NCBI GenBank assembly: GCA_009823395.1
Contig: CM020518.1
Location: 12,148,501 to 12,212,500, forward strand
Source of the DNA: Thamnaconus septentrionalis
Taxonomy: Eukaryota > Chordata > Actinopteri > Tetraodontiformes > Monacanthidae
Reading direction: 5' to 3'
Length of the DNA stretch: 64,000 bases
Shown: piece after piece, positions 25,133 through 37,089 of the stretch
How the letters are laid out: every line of letters starts with the position of its first letter
Numbering within the stretch: position 1 is the stretch's first letter
Translations under genes and position numbers: made by a program
Notes under the pieces: model-generated
Databases searched by the model: none
Told to the model about the DNA's origin: nothing
Seen by the model: the letters and a program-made list of their open reading frames with translations, nothing else

Positions 25133-26553
25133 CAAATCATAAATGATGATCAACAAAAAAAAAAAAAAACAACTCACACACATGGTCAATATGTATGTTT
25201 TGAAAAAGGGTTTAGCGCTGCATGCCAGATGAGTAACTGCAGCAAACAGTGCGTTTTAAATGCACGCGTGCGTGCGTGTGTGCGTGTCTTATGGACAAGA
25301 CTCTGGAAATTGATGCCTTCATCACCTCCCAGCCTGGAGGCGACCATAAGTACGTGTCTTTTCCTCCCGCAGACAAATTTCAGCTTCAGGATGGACGTTT
25401 TTTGGTGTCTTTCTTTTTGACACGCTCGCCTTCCAGTCACAGGAAGCACAGCGTCTCGCTTGTCACTGTCGACAACGTCCACCCCCCCGCCCCCCACCAC
25501 CCCGCCCCTCACCCCCTCCTCTCTCTCTCTCTACGCAGAATGAAAAATATTAAAACATTTGCTCCGCAATGTGCAAACTCATTAATCTTTGGGACAATCC
25601 CAATGCAATCAAGCACTGTGTTGGTGTCAACCAAACGTTCCTCATGTTCAATCACGCTGCCGTGACTCCTGTCGACATGACATTTCCTCTCATCAAAGAG
25701 GCCGTGGCCTTCATGTCTCTCTGCCTCTATCAGTATTATCCGAAATGAGATTAGGTCTTGATTTGGTGTCGCTCTCCCGGTGTGACCGCTCCCTCTCTGA
25801 TGATTTGGTTTTTTGGCCCGCAGTTCCAAATAAAAGCTGCCGAACAGTTCGGCCTTTGTTCCTGCTGGAGGCGTGGGCTAAATGAGATGACACAGCACGG
25901 TTTCTCTCGGCGGACACAAGCTTGTTTATGACACATGACACATGTTTACACTTCAGAAGAAATATTTGTATTAGCACAGCCCAGATTTCATTATATGAAT
26001 TATGTTTTGGCGTCACTTGAAAATGTCATGAGAGCAAATTTATTTTCATCTTTGTAGCATACACTACCAACTACTTGTTTCATTTTTTTCAAGTTCAACC
26101 TGTTTTTAATTGTACCTTCAAACCTGTGTTATAACAATTGAGTTGGATTATTTTGTTTATGTTTTCTCATCACCAACATAACCGTATTTCTTCAAGAACA
26201 ATTGTAAAGTGATTTTTAATGATTGGCATTCTTGTTTTCAAAAAAAAAATAGAATCCTCCTTTATATTTGTTATTGACAGTTTTAATTGTAAGTTGGTGA
26301 AACGTTAATGTTAAAAAGGAAAGGAGTTCAGGGAAAGGACAGGAAGAAAGACGGACATCAAAACGTGAAAAAAAAAGAAGAAAAAAAAAGAAGGCTTTTG
26401 TAGTACTCATCCCGTACTGTGGGTGGCAGTGTTTCACCAAAGGAGGAGCAAATGCGCTTCCTGTTGGGTCAGAGTTTACAGGCTAGCTTGTGACAGTGGC
26501 TTTCTAGCCATCAAGCTAAACATTGCCACAAAATACCTCTTTCATTGTCAAAA

Positions 26554-29193
26554 ATGGACGTTAACCAGGCGAAACAAGAACACCTCCTCGCCCTGAAAGG
26601 TATTTCACCGACTTTGCGCCCACAGAGAGATTGTGACGTCCGACGTTGTAGTAGGAATATTAAAGAAAGCTAAATTCTGACAGTGTACCGGTCGGTTTTT
26701 ATTTGTGTAGCGGGCTGCTGTTGGCTTCGACGCCAAACATTTTATGCAGGAAGCTTCCGCATTTCCAAACGCACTGACATTTGTATTTTTGCTTTAAAAC
26801 TATACTGACCAGTTAAAGACCAAGAATTACGACACCAGGCTGTTGCGTTTCTGGCTAATTTAGCAAGGATCACCGTTCACTGACATCTTCTCGCTCTGTC
26901 GTTCATGTGTATTTGATTCATGCAGAGGAATGGGGTGGTTTCTGACACCGTAAGGAACAACTGACATGTACATAACTTTAGCAGCAGTTAACAGCTGACG
27001 GCTCCCCGGTGAACATGATAACTGCGCCTGTGTGCACGCATCAGATCTCTTGCGCAGCACATTGGAGTTGCACCGGTGTGCCAAGCTGCCTGAACTTGAG
27101 AAGTGACACCTGCAGACATCAGTTGTAGGTGTTGCAATCCAGTATTTACCACGTGAGACGATCCAGTGAACGCCTGACTATAGTTAGTTTGCTCACTTAA
27201 TCACAGCTACGCTAGGTGCCATCATTTCAACATCTACCTGTGCAACCAATGTCACTCTGTCTTGCAGTGATGAGACTCACGAAACCAACGCTCTTCACAA
27301 ACTTGCCAGTGACATGCGAGGACCGAGACCTACCAGGTATGTCTGTTCATTAAAGACCTTGACTGACCAGATCTCTCTGCAGCTATTTGTTTCTCTTCTT
27401 CTTCTAACCGTAGCCCTAAATTAACTTCCTATCAAAGTGGATCCGCCGATGCCTGAGGGCCGTATGGTCCACTCAGCTGACCCTCTCACCCCCTAGACGC
27501 ACCATCTTAATTTACTCTGTGAGTCGCAAGTGTTGCAGCAGCAGCCAGCCAGCCAGCCAGCCAGCCAACCAGCCAGCCAGCCAGCGCACATTAAGGGGAA
27601 GCTTTAAGTACTGTACGGTACCATGAAGCCATAAAACCAAATTGTATGCTGTGTGAGGGACACCTGTCGGAAACCTAAGCAGGCTTTCAGAGCGCTGGGG
27701 GGGGTGAGGGGGTAGGGGGCCTACAAAGGAAGGGCTCACGCTCAGCTGGGTCGTGTTAAAGGTTAAAGGTGAGGTTTTTTTTGTTAAAGGTTTGTGTCCC
27801 GTGATATCACCGATGGAGCGCGGTTTTATTCCGCTGGGAAAGAATCCTTTGCTTTACCTCTTGCATGCATGAAGTAGAAAGCAATTATGTTTAAAGGACC
27901 CCAATGTTGTTTTCCCCATCAACACAACATAGAAAGCAATTTTTAGACGTTCTTCAACTTTGCTCTGGGATGGTATTTATCCCTCACGTGCACCTTGTCG
28001 TCGCCGGAGTAACTGTACTCCTCGCTCACCATCGCGCACCGACCGTGACACTTCCTAGTACGGCCGCTACATATGTGGATATATATAGAAGCGGCAGCAA
28101 TGCATCTGCGACTTGGGCTAATCCATAAAGACGCATCGGCTGAGTGAGGAGGCCTCAGGGCGTTGAGAACTTCCAGGGCTTCCCTCCTGGAGTGTCCGTG
28201 TTCTCCCTGTGTGGGTTGCATGCAACTTCCTCCCACCGTCCCAAGACGTCCGTATCAGGCTGATTGGCAACTCTAAGTTGTCTGTGAGTGCAGGTGTCTG
28301 TCCCTCTGTGTGTCCCGGCGATAAAGCGGACACTCGTCAAGGCTGTAACCCTGCCTGCACATCTGCAGGTGGTGGGTGGCAGCTGAGTCGATTTCGTTCG
28401 GGGAGAAAGAAATTAAGGATTTTTCTTTAAGGCACATTGTGTGAGGTTTAGTAGAATGCATTGATGGAAAAAGAATACTGGAAACGGATAACTATATAAC
28501 TAGAATACTATCTGTGATAGGAAAGAGGATGGGGGCAACAAGAAGAGAAAAAAATATTACAGGAAGGAGTTTTTTATTTAAGTTTTCATTTCGAGTTTTA
28601 AGTTGGAATTTTGTCTTGGTGAAAAAAGTCGATGTAAAAAGAAAATTTTGTGGATAAAATCGATGTAAAAAATACGAGATTTCTTGAATAAAGATGACAT
28701 TTTTTGAATATTGTGAAATTGGCGAGTAGACTGGAAGGTTGGTGGATTAACCCAGTTACCCACAGTTAAAACTGATGAAAACAGGTGTATCAGGTGTACA
28801 AGGTTCAGCCATATTCCCGAAATTTTGACGTTAATCTCGAATTGGAAACTTGAATTGAATTAACCATTATGCTGAGAGTGGGTTCAGCATCGTTCTGTTT
28901 GTCTCACCACAGGCCGCTCTGACGTTAACGACGTCCCAGATTTGTGTGTGTGTGTGTGTGCGCGTGTGTAGGAGCTATAAGACTTTTATTGCTAATGTGC
29001 TGCTGGTGCATTGCTCACAGTGCGGATGCATGAGGCCGACCAGTTGGACAGACAAGGCTGAAACCTGAGGCCAGTGAATAGCTCAGACTGCTTTGAAAGC
29101 TGATCCTCAAAGGTTCAGGCCTGTCACTCTTTGATCCTCCCTGCAGCTCACACAATACTGACTAATCTGTCACATTTACACACACTCACGCGC

Positions 29194-29232
<39 letters not shown>

Positions 29233-32200
29233 CTCATTTTAAGTTTAAGCACTTGTTCATTTCAGTCCTTTTTGTCAATATTTTCAAGTGCAGACCGTCT
29301 CGCTTGACACACGAAGGTCTCCTTTTTTATTTTTTTATTTGGAATCAATTTCCACAACCCTTTTTTATAATTGCTGTGCTTTTCAACCAGTCTCAATGTG
29401 TTTTATCGACTTTTGTTGAACCACAAGCTGCGTCAAGAGCAGATGTTGCGCATAAAAATCCAAAGTCAGGATGTGAACGCTTGCGGTTTTGCCTCCGCAG
29501 GGGACTTATTCAGCCAACTCATGAGGAACGACCCGTCCACCATTAAAGGAGCCGAGAATCTGATGCTGGGGGAGATGCTGACGCTGCCGCAGAACTTTGG
29601 GTAAAAAAAAAAAAGAAAGAAAGAAAAGAAAGAAAGAAAAAGAGAAGATGCTAATTTAAGGAATTAGCAGTTGTATCTAATTGAAAGTTTTCACACCTGT
29701 GTGTCTGCCTGCGCGACAGAAACATTTTCCTCGGCGAGACCTTCTCCAGTTACATCAGCGTGCACAATGACAGCAGCCAAGTGGTGAAGGACATTCTTGT
29801 CAAGGTGCCACATTTCAGAGCGACCGGCTTGTTTCCGACACTTATTACCCACTTGTCACCTAAATGTTGCGGGCCCATAATAAGTTGCTGCGATTTGATT
29901 GGACCCCCCCAGGCTGACCTGCAGACCAGCTCGCAGCGGCTCAACCTCTCGGCCTCCAACTCGGCCGTGGCGGAGCTCAAGTCCGAGTGCTGCATCGACG
30001 ACGTCATCCACCACGAGGTCAAAGAGATCGGGACGCACATGTGAGATGATTTCTGTTGCAGCGCTAATTTTTCCTCAACCTCCTGTAATTGTTATTGGTG
30101 TCAGTCACTGGATCTGTTTGTAGTTGTGAAAGTCTGACATGTTTGTGTGTCGATCCCAGTCTCGAGAAAACCCTTTACTTCTATTGCTAGCGCCGCTTTG
30201 CAGAGATTGTGTGATCGGTCGAAATGCGCACTCCTGAAAAGCGTCCTTTTGTGATGTCACAAAGGGCACAGAACCTGCACGATACACCTCCCAGGCTAGT
30301 GACAAGATTTCACTCCCCTGTGTGAGCCTTGTTTTGGTCCCCTCTCAGACAGTGTGAATTTTGACAGGAGAATTTTAATCTAGTTTTAGTCACAGTCTTT
30401 TGACTAAAACCTTAGTCTAGTTTTAGTTGACTAAATATCTTAATCATTTTAGTCGAATAAAATTGCAGTCGATTCCTGATATTTTCTTTCATATCAAATG
30501 TAAAGTGCATCTAAATGTCCTGTCACCTCTTCCACCCCAGTGTTGACATTTGGTCACAAACTAGTCTGTACCAGATAATCTGTGCATACGTAACTTCCTG
30601 ACCACGTCGCTGTAAGTCGTCATTTCCTTCCACAAACGAAATGAGCTCTGATTGGATCTCGTCTCTTGCAGACATTTTCGTCTCGTTTTTTTATTGGTTG
30701 ATGAAAATGTGAACACACCTCGTCATCGTCTTAGTCTTTGTGAATGAATTTTGATTTAGTTACCGTCTCATTTTAGTCAGAAAAACAAAAAAGGTCGTTG
30801 ACGATAACTATGACGACAATCTTTCGTCAACAAAATTAACACTGCTCTCAGACGCTCAGAAGGCGGAACCACGCATCAGTTTTAGCAGGAGGCAGTAAAC
30901 AGAGGGCTAATTTTTTCTGGTTGTTTTTTTTTTTTTTTTCAGAATTAAAATGACACGGTTTGAGTCTTGGGTAAAGATGTGTAAATGGGTGGAATACGGG
31001 GCAGCAGTCGCAGTAGGGGATGTGTGGGGAAGTGTTTCGATGCCGACGGCGTTTCTTCAGGGCGGTTTATTTTTAGCAGCCGTGCGGAGGAGATGAGTGA
31101 CGCAAAAAGCCACTATGCTGGCAGCAGCAAGTGACCAGTTTCCCAAAGTTTGCTGAATTGCTGCTGACCCAGCAAGATTTCAATCTGACAAGTGGAAACA
31201 TGATGCACACAGACCCCTCGTCCTTATCTTATTTTCACACAGCGTGAATATATTTCTCTTATACGGCGAGAATGGCTTTTACATCGAGACTAACTGTGTC
31301 TAATTGTGCCTCTGATTTCCAGATTAGTCTGCGCCGTCAGCTACACCACTCAGTACGGGGAGAAGCTCTACTTCCGCAAGTTTTTCAAATTCCAGGTGAG
31401 TCGCGAGCAACAAGTTGCCGGCTGTTCAGACGGCCAGTCGCTAAACCCGTGGCCGAGCTTTGGCGGCAGCCTGAGAAATGTCGCAAGTCCGCAGCCTGGC
31501 AGTGGGCGTGGCCCCGCCGCGGTTCTCTGCCCCCTTTTGGCCTCCTTTCGGGTTTTTTCCTCGCGATATCCAGAAGGGTTCCGGGCTAGATTAGCCGCAC
31601 GCACGCTGTCTGTGGCGATGGAGCCGCAGTGCGAGAAACCGACCGCCTTCAGTTTGCACTCTATTTTCAACCAGGTTCTGAAGCCGCTGGACGTGAAGAC
31701 AAAGTTCTACAACGCCGAGGTGAGCAGTGTCTCCGTCTCCGGCATGAGAATCACGTCATTCTGCAGATAGACATAGTTTGTGAGATGTGGTTCCTTTACC
31801 AGGGCATATAGATGCGAGATGCTTTATGTCATTTTCATTATAGGAAACATTCCCCCGATGCCAGCATGAGCTGTTTAGAATAGGAAAATGCTTGAACCTT
31901 TAAAAAAAAAAAAAAAAAGGAGAAAAATATCTAGAAATCAAGCATTTTCAAGTTTTCCCCTTTTCCTTTAAAATATCAGTTGCTCTTCATATTAGTTGTT
32001 TTGCAGATATTCATTGTCACCCTCCTTGGCATGTAACTTCATTTGCTGTATTTTGTGTATGTGTGTCTTGTATTTTATTTTCTCCATTAGAGCGACCTCA
32101 GTTCTGTGGTAATTGTTTCTTCCGTTTTCATCGCTGACCGTCAGCTTGTCTTCATGCTTGTGGCTGCAGCAGGCTGTTTTTCTGTGGCCAGGAGGAAAGT

Positions 32201-35200
32201 GAAACGGGTGAAAATGGAGAGAATTTATATTAAAAAACAACAACAACACAGTATTAGCAGGGATCAGTTTGTCGTTTGGAAATGATGTAATAATCAAAAT
32301 ATGTTGTCATTCTTTTCTATTTTATTGAAAGTTAGATAGTAAACAGTCAATTCATCATATAGTAATTGTAAAGTAGTCAGGAAATAGTGATCTAAAGTGG
32401 CCAGCAAACATATCTGTCATTATCTATATAAACCCATATACATATAACATATAACTGTACTACAAAATGATAAGAGATAATTTCTCCAAACTTTTCTTTG
32501 CTCTGCGAAGCACATCCTGCAAATACTGATGCAAAAAAGGTTTTGTATTGTTACCAAAGTGGTCATGAAAGACCTCCAAAAATCCTCAGTAAAATATTTC
32601 TTTTAGGATTATAGAAGTAAAAAAAAAAAAAAGGAATCACCCTTTGATCAAATCTCTCCATAGTTCTTCTGTTGCGCTTTCCTCCTGCTGCGCTTGCTCT
32701 CTGGCAAACTCATCCTACTCAAGGCTTGACCTAAAACTTCTGTGGCTTCAAATTTAACTGATGAAATGTAAACATGTCTTTATTTGGCCAAATACGAAAA
32801 TGATTGCATGAAACAGTCCTCATTTTCTATTTGTCAATACGTCAAAATATCTAATTCAATACCATTGAAGGCCTAAGCAATTCCCAAAATACACTTATGA
32901 TGTTGAAGGCAGCAGGTGAAATCAAGCTTTTAAGTGATTCTTTAACTCAAAGCGACTCCTAAACAATGATTCCTATACCAAAAAAAAGCCAATCGTGAAT
33001 TGGTTGAATTTGTAAGAACGTTCATAGATGCAGGTTTTTGGTTGGAATGGCTTGGTGTGGATGTGAGGAACTCGGCTCTGTGATTCAACATTAACCTTGT
33101 CCAGTAGCTATCATCATCATCATCATCATCATCAGGATGAAGTGTGGACACAGACTAATCTCTGCTTCTCTTCCTCTGTGTCGCACTGTGGAGGCTGCAC
33201 TCAGGGCCTAGCTAGTGTGTAGACCCAACACTGTCACACAAGTGTCACTTTTTAAAATCATCAACATTTTATTTACCAGTTGGCTTGATAACAACAAGAA
33301 CAACAGCTGCTTTTTTTAAGACTTCTTTCCCAAATCTGCAGCAGTTAAAGGAGTAATAATTTGATAGTCCAGTAGGGGGCAGAGCGGTTCTGTAACTCCC
33401 CCAGATGGAGAACTTTAGTGACACTTTGGACTGACCACCCTCATGTTTTTCCACTAAAAATCTTTCATGGCATAATTATAATAATAATTGTAACCAAACA
33501 AGCAGTTGAAGCTGGAGATAAGTGTGTGAGTGAGTGGCCTTTGAGCAGCCTCCACTGCAAACCTGCTGGTCAGGACTGACCTTAACAACCTGAGAGGTCC
33601 ACTGAGCAAACGAAAGAGAAATTTCATGTTTGATATTTGCACATTGATCACCTAAAGACCTAAAATCTACTTATGTCTAATTTAAAAAAAAAGAAAGAAA
33701 AAAAGCTGCAATGCTAACGAGAAAAAAGTGACTCCCTCTGAGATGGGATTAGTCCGACCCGACCACGACCCGACCAGGAAGTGGCTGCGTTGCTCAGTTG
33801 ACCTCGAGGGTCCGTGTGGAGCTGCTCCGCCGTGCGAGCAGCGAGCCGCAGTACGATTTCTGGGGATTCTTCCTCGACAGACGGACGAGGTGTTTCTGGA
33901 GGCTCAGATCCAGAACATCACCACCTCGCCCATGTTCATGGAGAAGGTCTCGCTGGAGCCGTCCATGATGTACAACGTCACCGAGCTCAACACCGTCACG
34001 GCCGAGGACGACAGGTAGCGGCGGCGTTGTCGCATTTATTTTTTTCCCCACCCACCCGCGTCTCCTTTCTTAACTTTCTGAACCTTCCGCCAGCCGGGAG
34101 TCCACCTTCGGGAAGATGTCCTACCTGCAGCCCATGGACACGCGGCAGTACCTCTACTGCCTGAAGCCCAAGCCCGAGTACGCCGAGAAGGCGGGCGTCA
34201 TCAAGGGCGTGACGGTGATCGGCAAGCTGGACATCGTGTGGAAGACCAACCTGGGCGAGAGAGGGAGGCTGCAGACCAGCCAGCTGCAGAGAATGGTACG
34301 GCAGGCAGAGAGCGAAAGAAATCCAAGGTTCCCTCTTTTGCAAAATCCACTTCACGACTCTGTTGTTGCAACTCTGTGGCCTCCAGAATCGAGAAAATTC
34401 CATTTTGTACTAAATTTCCTTGGTTTGACTTTTTAGAAGGGGTTAGCGCTGCCGCCTCACAGCAAGGAGGTTATGGGTTCGATTCCGGGGCCCGAGCCTG
34501 GGACCTTTCTGTGTGGAGTTTGCATGTTCTCCCTGTGTCTGCGTGGGTTCCCTCCGGGTTCTCCGGCTTCCTCCCACAGTCCAAAAACATGCATGTGAGG
34601 TCAATTGAACACTCTAAATTGTCCGTAGGTGTGCATGTGAGTGTGAATGGTTGTCTGTCTCTATGTGGCCCTGCGATGAACTGCCGACTTGTCCAGGGTG
34701 TCACCCTGCCTTCGCCCTGAGACAGCTGGGATAGGCTCCAGCAGACCCCCGTGACCCTGAGCTCAGGAAGAGGCAGGTATAGAAAATGAATGAATGAATG
34801 AATGACTTTTTAGAAATGTACGGAAAATCAGCCCTCTGTGATGTCACAAAGGGCACTGATACATTCGCAGGTCGGAGTCCACTTCACTTTTGCCTTGTTT
34901 TTGCCCCCTTTGCAAACACATAATAGGTCCAACAAAGCATTGAATTTAGTGGTGAGCTAAAACCCAGGGCTAATGCAGGAGGCTGTCAACAGAGGGCTAA
35001 ATACATCAAAATTTTCCTCCGCATTTGATGCATCCCCTGAGGGAGTGGTGAGCCACAGCAGCAGTGCTGCACTTGGGAATCATTGGGTGATCATCAGAGC
35101 TGGAGATTTTTTTGTTTGTTTGTTGGTTTCAGGAGTTCTGAAAAGTACTGCAACAGTCTGAAAGCGGGTCAAATACAAGGCTGGTTTCAATCTGCATGAT

Positions 35201-35791
35201 TTTGTTCCTCGGTTGTCCTCAGGCGCCGGGCTACGGGGACATCAGACTGTCCCTGGAGGTGATCCCCGACACCGTCAACCTGGAGGAACCGTTCCAGATC
35301 ATCTGTAAGATCACCAACTGCAGGTGAGCGAAAGCGGCACCACCTTCCCACCCTCCTTCCCTCGACAGCTTCATCAGCCGTGTCCTGTGTTCTCTCATTT
35401 TCATTTGCCCAGCGAGCGGACCATGGACCTGGTGCTGGAGATGTGCAACACCAGGTCCATCCACTGGTGCGGCATCTCGGGCCACCAGCTGGGGAAGCTC
35501 AGCCCCGCCGCCTCTCTGTCCCTCCCGCTGACGCTGCTCTCGTCCGTCCAGGGTCTCCAGGTGAGAGCTCAACCTTTTTTTTTCCTTTTTTTTTTTTTAT
35601 CTCCCGCCACCTCCCAACCCCCCAGTGTCCCGTCCCGTCCCGTCCTCGCACTGGCGCTCACACCTTTCGTCCCCTCATTTCAGAGCATCTCTGGACTGAG
35701 GCTCACCGACACCTTCCTGAAGAGGACGTACGAGTACGACGACGTGGCGCAGGTGTGCGTGATCTGCCCGTACACGAGCAACGAGAGCTGA
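26554..35791 (+). CDS. trappc13: TRAPP complex subunit 13 (13 coding exons, 418 aa)
   Basis: Subunit of the metazoan TRAPPIII tethering complex, acting in ER-Golgi traffic and autophagy. Exons: 26554-26599, 27268-27336, 29501-29600, 29720-29804, 29913-30040, 31323-31395, 31675-31719, 32091-32108, 33881-34014, 34094-34295, 35223-35323, 35413-35560, 35684-35791. Every junction is GT-AG and the phase is open throughout. The product is 418 aa against 417 in human, as remembered, with near-identical stretches such as [66 protein letters not shown] and [18 protein letters not shown]. The start [10 protein letters not shown] is the expected N-terminus. It is followed tail-to-tail by sgtb, as in human 5q12.3. 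The introns hold a SINE, a hAT element and microsatellites. Confidence 0.97.
27541..27584. repeat. (CAGC)n tetranucleotide repeat in trappc13 intron 2
   Basis: About eleven CAGC units in a row with one AACC variant. The minus strand reads as WLAG repeats, which is an artefact of the array. Confidence 0.9.
28140..28380 (+). repeat. Decayed SINE body, same family as the element at 34439
   Basis: It shares TGTTCTCCCTGTGTGGGTT, TTCCTCCCACCGTCC, GGCTGATTGGCAACTCTAA and the CCGGCGATAA...GTCAAGG...TAACCCTGCCTGCA order with the intact SINE in intron 10. The tRNA-like head is missing or unrecognisable. It lies in trappc13 intron 2 in the sense orientation. Confidence 0.6.
29176..29228. repeat. (CA)n microsatellite in trappc13 intron 2
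   Basis: About 25 CA units with early TCACGCG interruptions. A shorter (TG)n run lies at 28945-28972 in the same intron. Confidence 0.9.
30238..31030. repeat. Dispersed repeat copy split by a hAT insertion (trappc13 intron 5)
   Basis: The left part (30238-30349) begins TTTGTGATGTCACAAAGGGCA. The right part (30845-31030) carries GCAGGAGGCAGTAAACAGAGGGCTAA and AAATGGGTGGAATA. The copy at 34838-35060 has both parts adjacent, so the 495-bp segment between them here is a later insertion. The TGATGTCA core at 30251 is a perfect palindrome extended by flanking bases. Confidence 0.6.
30350..30844. mobile_element. Non-autonomous hAT-type element with perfect 8-bp target duplication
   Basis: The left end CAGTGTGAATTTTG and the right end (reverse complement CAGTGTTAATTTTG) are inverted. 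They are bounded by CTCTCAGA on both sides (30342-30349 and 30845-30852), an 8-bp duplication as made by hAT transposases. The body repeats TTTTAGTC/GACTAAAA words known from a common fish element. There is no coding capacity. It lies in trappc13 intron 5. Confidence 0.8.
32091..32108 (+). other. trappc13: 18-nt microexon of trappc13 encoding SDLSSV
   Basis: CTCCATTAG precedes 18 in-frame bases encoding Ser-Asp-Leu-Ser-Ser-Val, followed directly by the donor GTAATT. The flanking exons 7 and 9 are in frame with or without it (NAE/TDEV), so it can be a cassette. As I recall, the human protein has the same six residues at this junction. This supports it as a real conserved microexon rather than a chance match. 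Confidence 0.9.
33110..33133. repeat. (ATC)8 microsatellite in trappc13 intron 8
   Basis: Eight perfect ATC units in the 1.8-kb intron between the microexon and exon 9. The rest of that intron shows no recognised element. Confidence 0.9.
34439..34802 (+). mobile_element. tRNA-derived SINE with 13-bp target duplication
   Basis: Its head GGTTAGCGCTGCCGCCTCA resembles a pol III A box and GGTTCGATTCC (34476-34486) is a near-consensus B box. The body carries CTGTGTGGAGTTTGCATGTT and CCTCCCACAGTCCAAAAACA, and it ends in an (ATGA)n tail. The 13-base duplication TGACTTTTTAGAA flanks it (34426-34438 and 34803-34815), which fits target-primed insertion. It lies sense in trappc13 intron 10. It is not a functional tRNA gene. 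Confidence 0.85.
34838..35060. repeat. Third copy of the TGATGTCACAAAGGGCA repeat (trappc13 intron 10)
   Basis: It starts TGTGATGTCACAAAGGGCA and carries GCAGGAGGCTGTCAACAGAGGGCTAAATA, matching both halves of the split copy at 30238-31030. Confidence 0.6.
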
Positions 35792-36128
35792 GGCTCCCCC
35801 CCCCCAATTTTTATTTTAGCTGAACTGTGGTTGCGTCTTATGAAATGGACCAAACGGTGGAACTGACCAGGTAACTGAAGTTTCACCCTTTTTTTTGCAA
35901 CCTGGAAAAACAAAAAAAAAAAAAAAACAGAGGGGTTGTCGATCCTCTCCCATCTTGTACAATGACTTGTGAATAGTACGAATCGTGTTCTTCAGAATTA
36001 ATAATGATGTACTGTATGACTAAATACTATTGAATCTTTCATTTTTCTCCTGCACATTTCTTCTTGCCCGCAGACGCGTTTTCATATCGTCCACATCTCG
36101 TCAAGCCTTACCGCTCCAATCCTTTCAA

Positions 36129-36134
36129 ATTAAA
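36129..36134 (+). terminator. trappc13: Probable poly-A signal ATTAAA of trappc13
   Basis: First hexamer of the AATAAA/ATTAAA class after the stop at 35791, giving a 3' UTR of about 350 bases. That UTR holds a poly-A run at 35912-35928 and nothing else notable. Confidence 0.5.
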
Positions 36135-36162
36135 ATGACGAAACAAATCTCATTTCAAGACA

Positions 36163-36168
36163 TTTATT
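36163..36168 (-). terminator. sgtb: Probable poly-A signal AATAAA of sgtb
   Basis: Read on the minus strand this is AATAAA, about 920 bases after the sgtb stop codon. It lies 29 bases from the trappc13 signal on the other strand, so the two mRNAs probably end within or across each other's last bases. The sgtb 3' UTR would run 37089 to about 36145. Confidence 0.5.
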
Positions 36169-37089
36169 CAGGTATTATTATTTTCTTCGACCAAACATTG
36201 TGCTGTCCTAGCATAACTACATTAGTCTCCGTTAAGCATCCGGTGTCAAACACCAGATTTAAGAGCATGCAAAACGAGCTACACACCTCACTACTTCATG
36301 GACAGTTGAGTAGACTTCAAACGGCCGACGGGGGTTGGGTGGGGCGAAGTGGTAGGTGGTCATTTATTTTGTTGTTTTTTTTTTTTGCCCCAAAGTGCAA
36401 CACACACCGTGACGCAGTCGGCCGACACTGCAAAGAAATGAAAAACCAACGTGCGCGAGTGTTAAAAGAGCAAATGGTGGTCTTTCTCCGTCTACAAAAA
36501 TAAACTGTGAACAAGGCAGAACCTGACATCGTTACGTTATATCGTATATCCGGCGGGGGAGGGGGAGCTGAAGACGGAGGGGAAGGGGGAGAAAAAGTGC
36601 AATGTTCCCTCCCTGCGTCGCCGCGCCAAGTACATTCCAGCTTCGGCCTGCCGCCGCCGCCGCCAACAGGACGGCATTATCAACTCGTGGCGTGAAAGAG
36701 GGCGGCGATGGAAGATGAATGTGGTCTCGTTCCCCCTCGGAATGACGTCCCAGACTCTTTGAATGCGGCGTCGGGTATGTTTCGCCCCATGTGAGATGTT
36801 CCCTTTTTGTTTTTTTTTTATTCTCTAAATGGTCCAGCCTCAAACTCCAGGGGGTCTTTCCTCGTCACGGTAAAGTGCCTTCAGCTCCGGCCTCGTCCCC
36901 TCACTCCAGACTCTTCTGACTTCTGACAAATGGATGTGGAAGATTGTAAGTCGCGCCTTAAGGTTGCCCTTCCTTGGAAAAGCGAGAAGCTGATGGGGAG
37001 AGGAAGAGATGGGATGGTTGGCAATAGATAATATTTTCTAGACAGCTCTTTGGTTTGTTTGTTTGTTTGGAGAGCGCTACCTGATGAGA

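Larger units (their letters stand above)
22451..26553. other. Intergenic region between the death receptor and trappc13
   Basis: No exon of a known family is recognised in either strand over 4.1 kb. It holds one interspersed repeat copy (24130-24390), a GAT-rich microsatellite (25092-25132), a C-rich tract (25483-25520) and A-rich runs near 26335-26395. The last 150 bases before 26554 should include the trappc13 promoter and 5' UTR, but no start site can be fixed. A 169-residue reverse frame at 23078-23587 resembles nothing I know. Confidence 0.6.

Noticed and set aside
25240..25400. Exon-like stretch with TCCTCCCGCAG and an open frame (MDKTLEIDAF...)
   Set aside because: The acceptor-like site lies in the middle of the frame, no matching donor follows and no family is recognised; taken as chance.
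34439..34520. tRNA-like A and B boxes
   Set aside because: They are the head of a SINE with target duplications and an (ATGA)n tail, without a cloverleaf or anticodon arm that I can complete.
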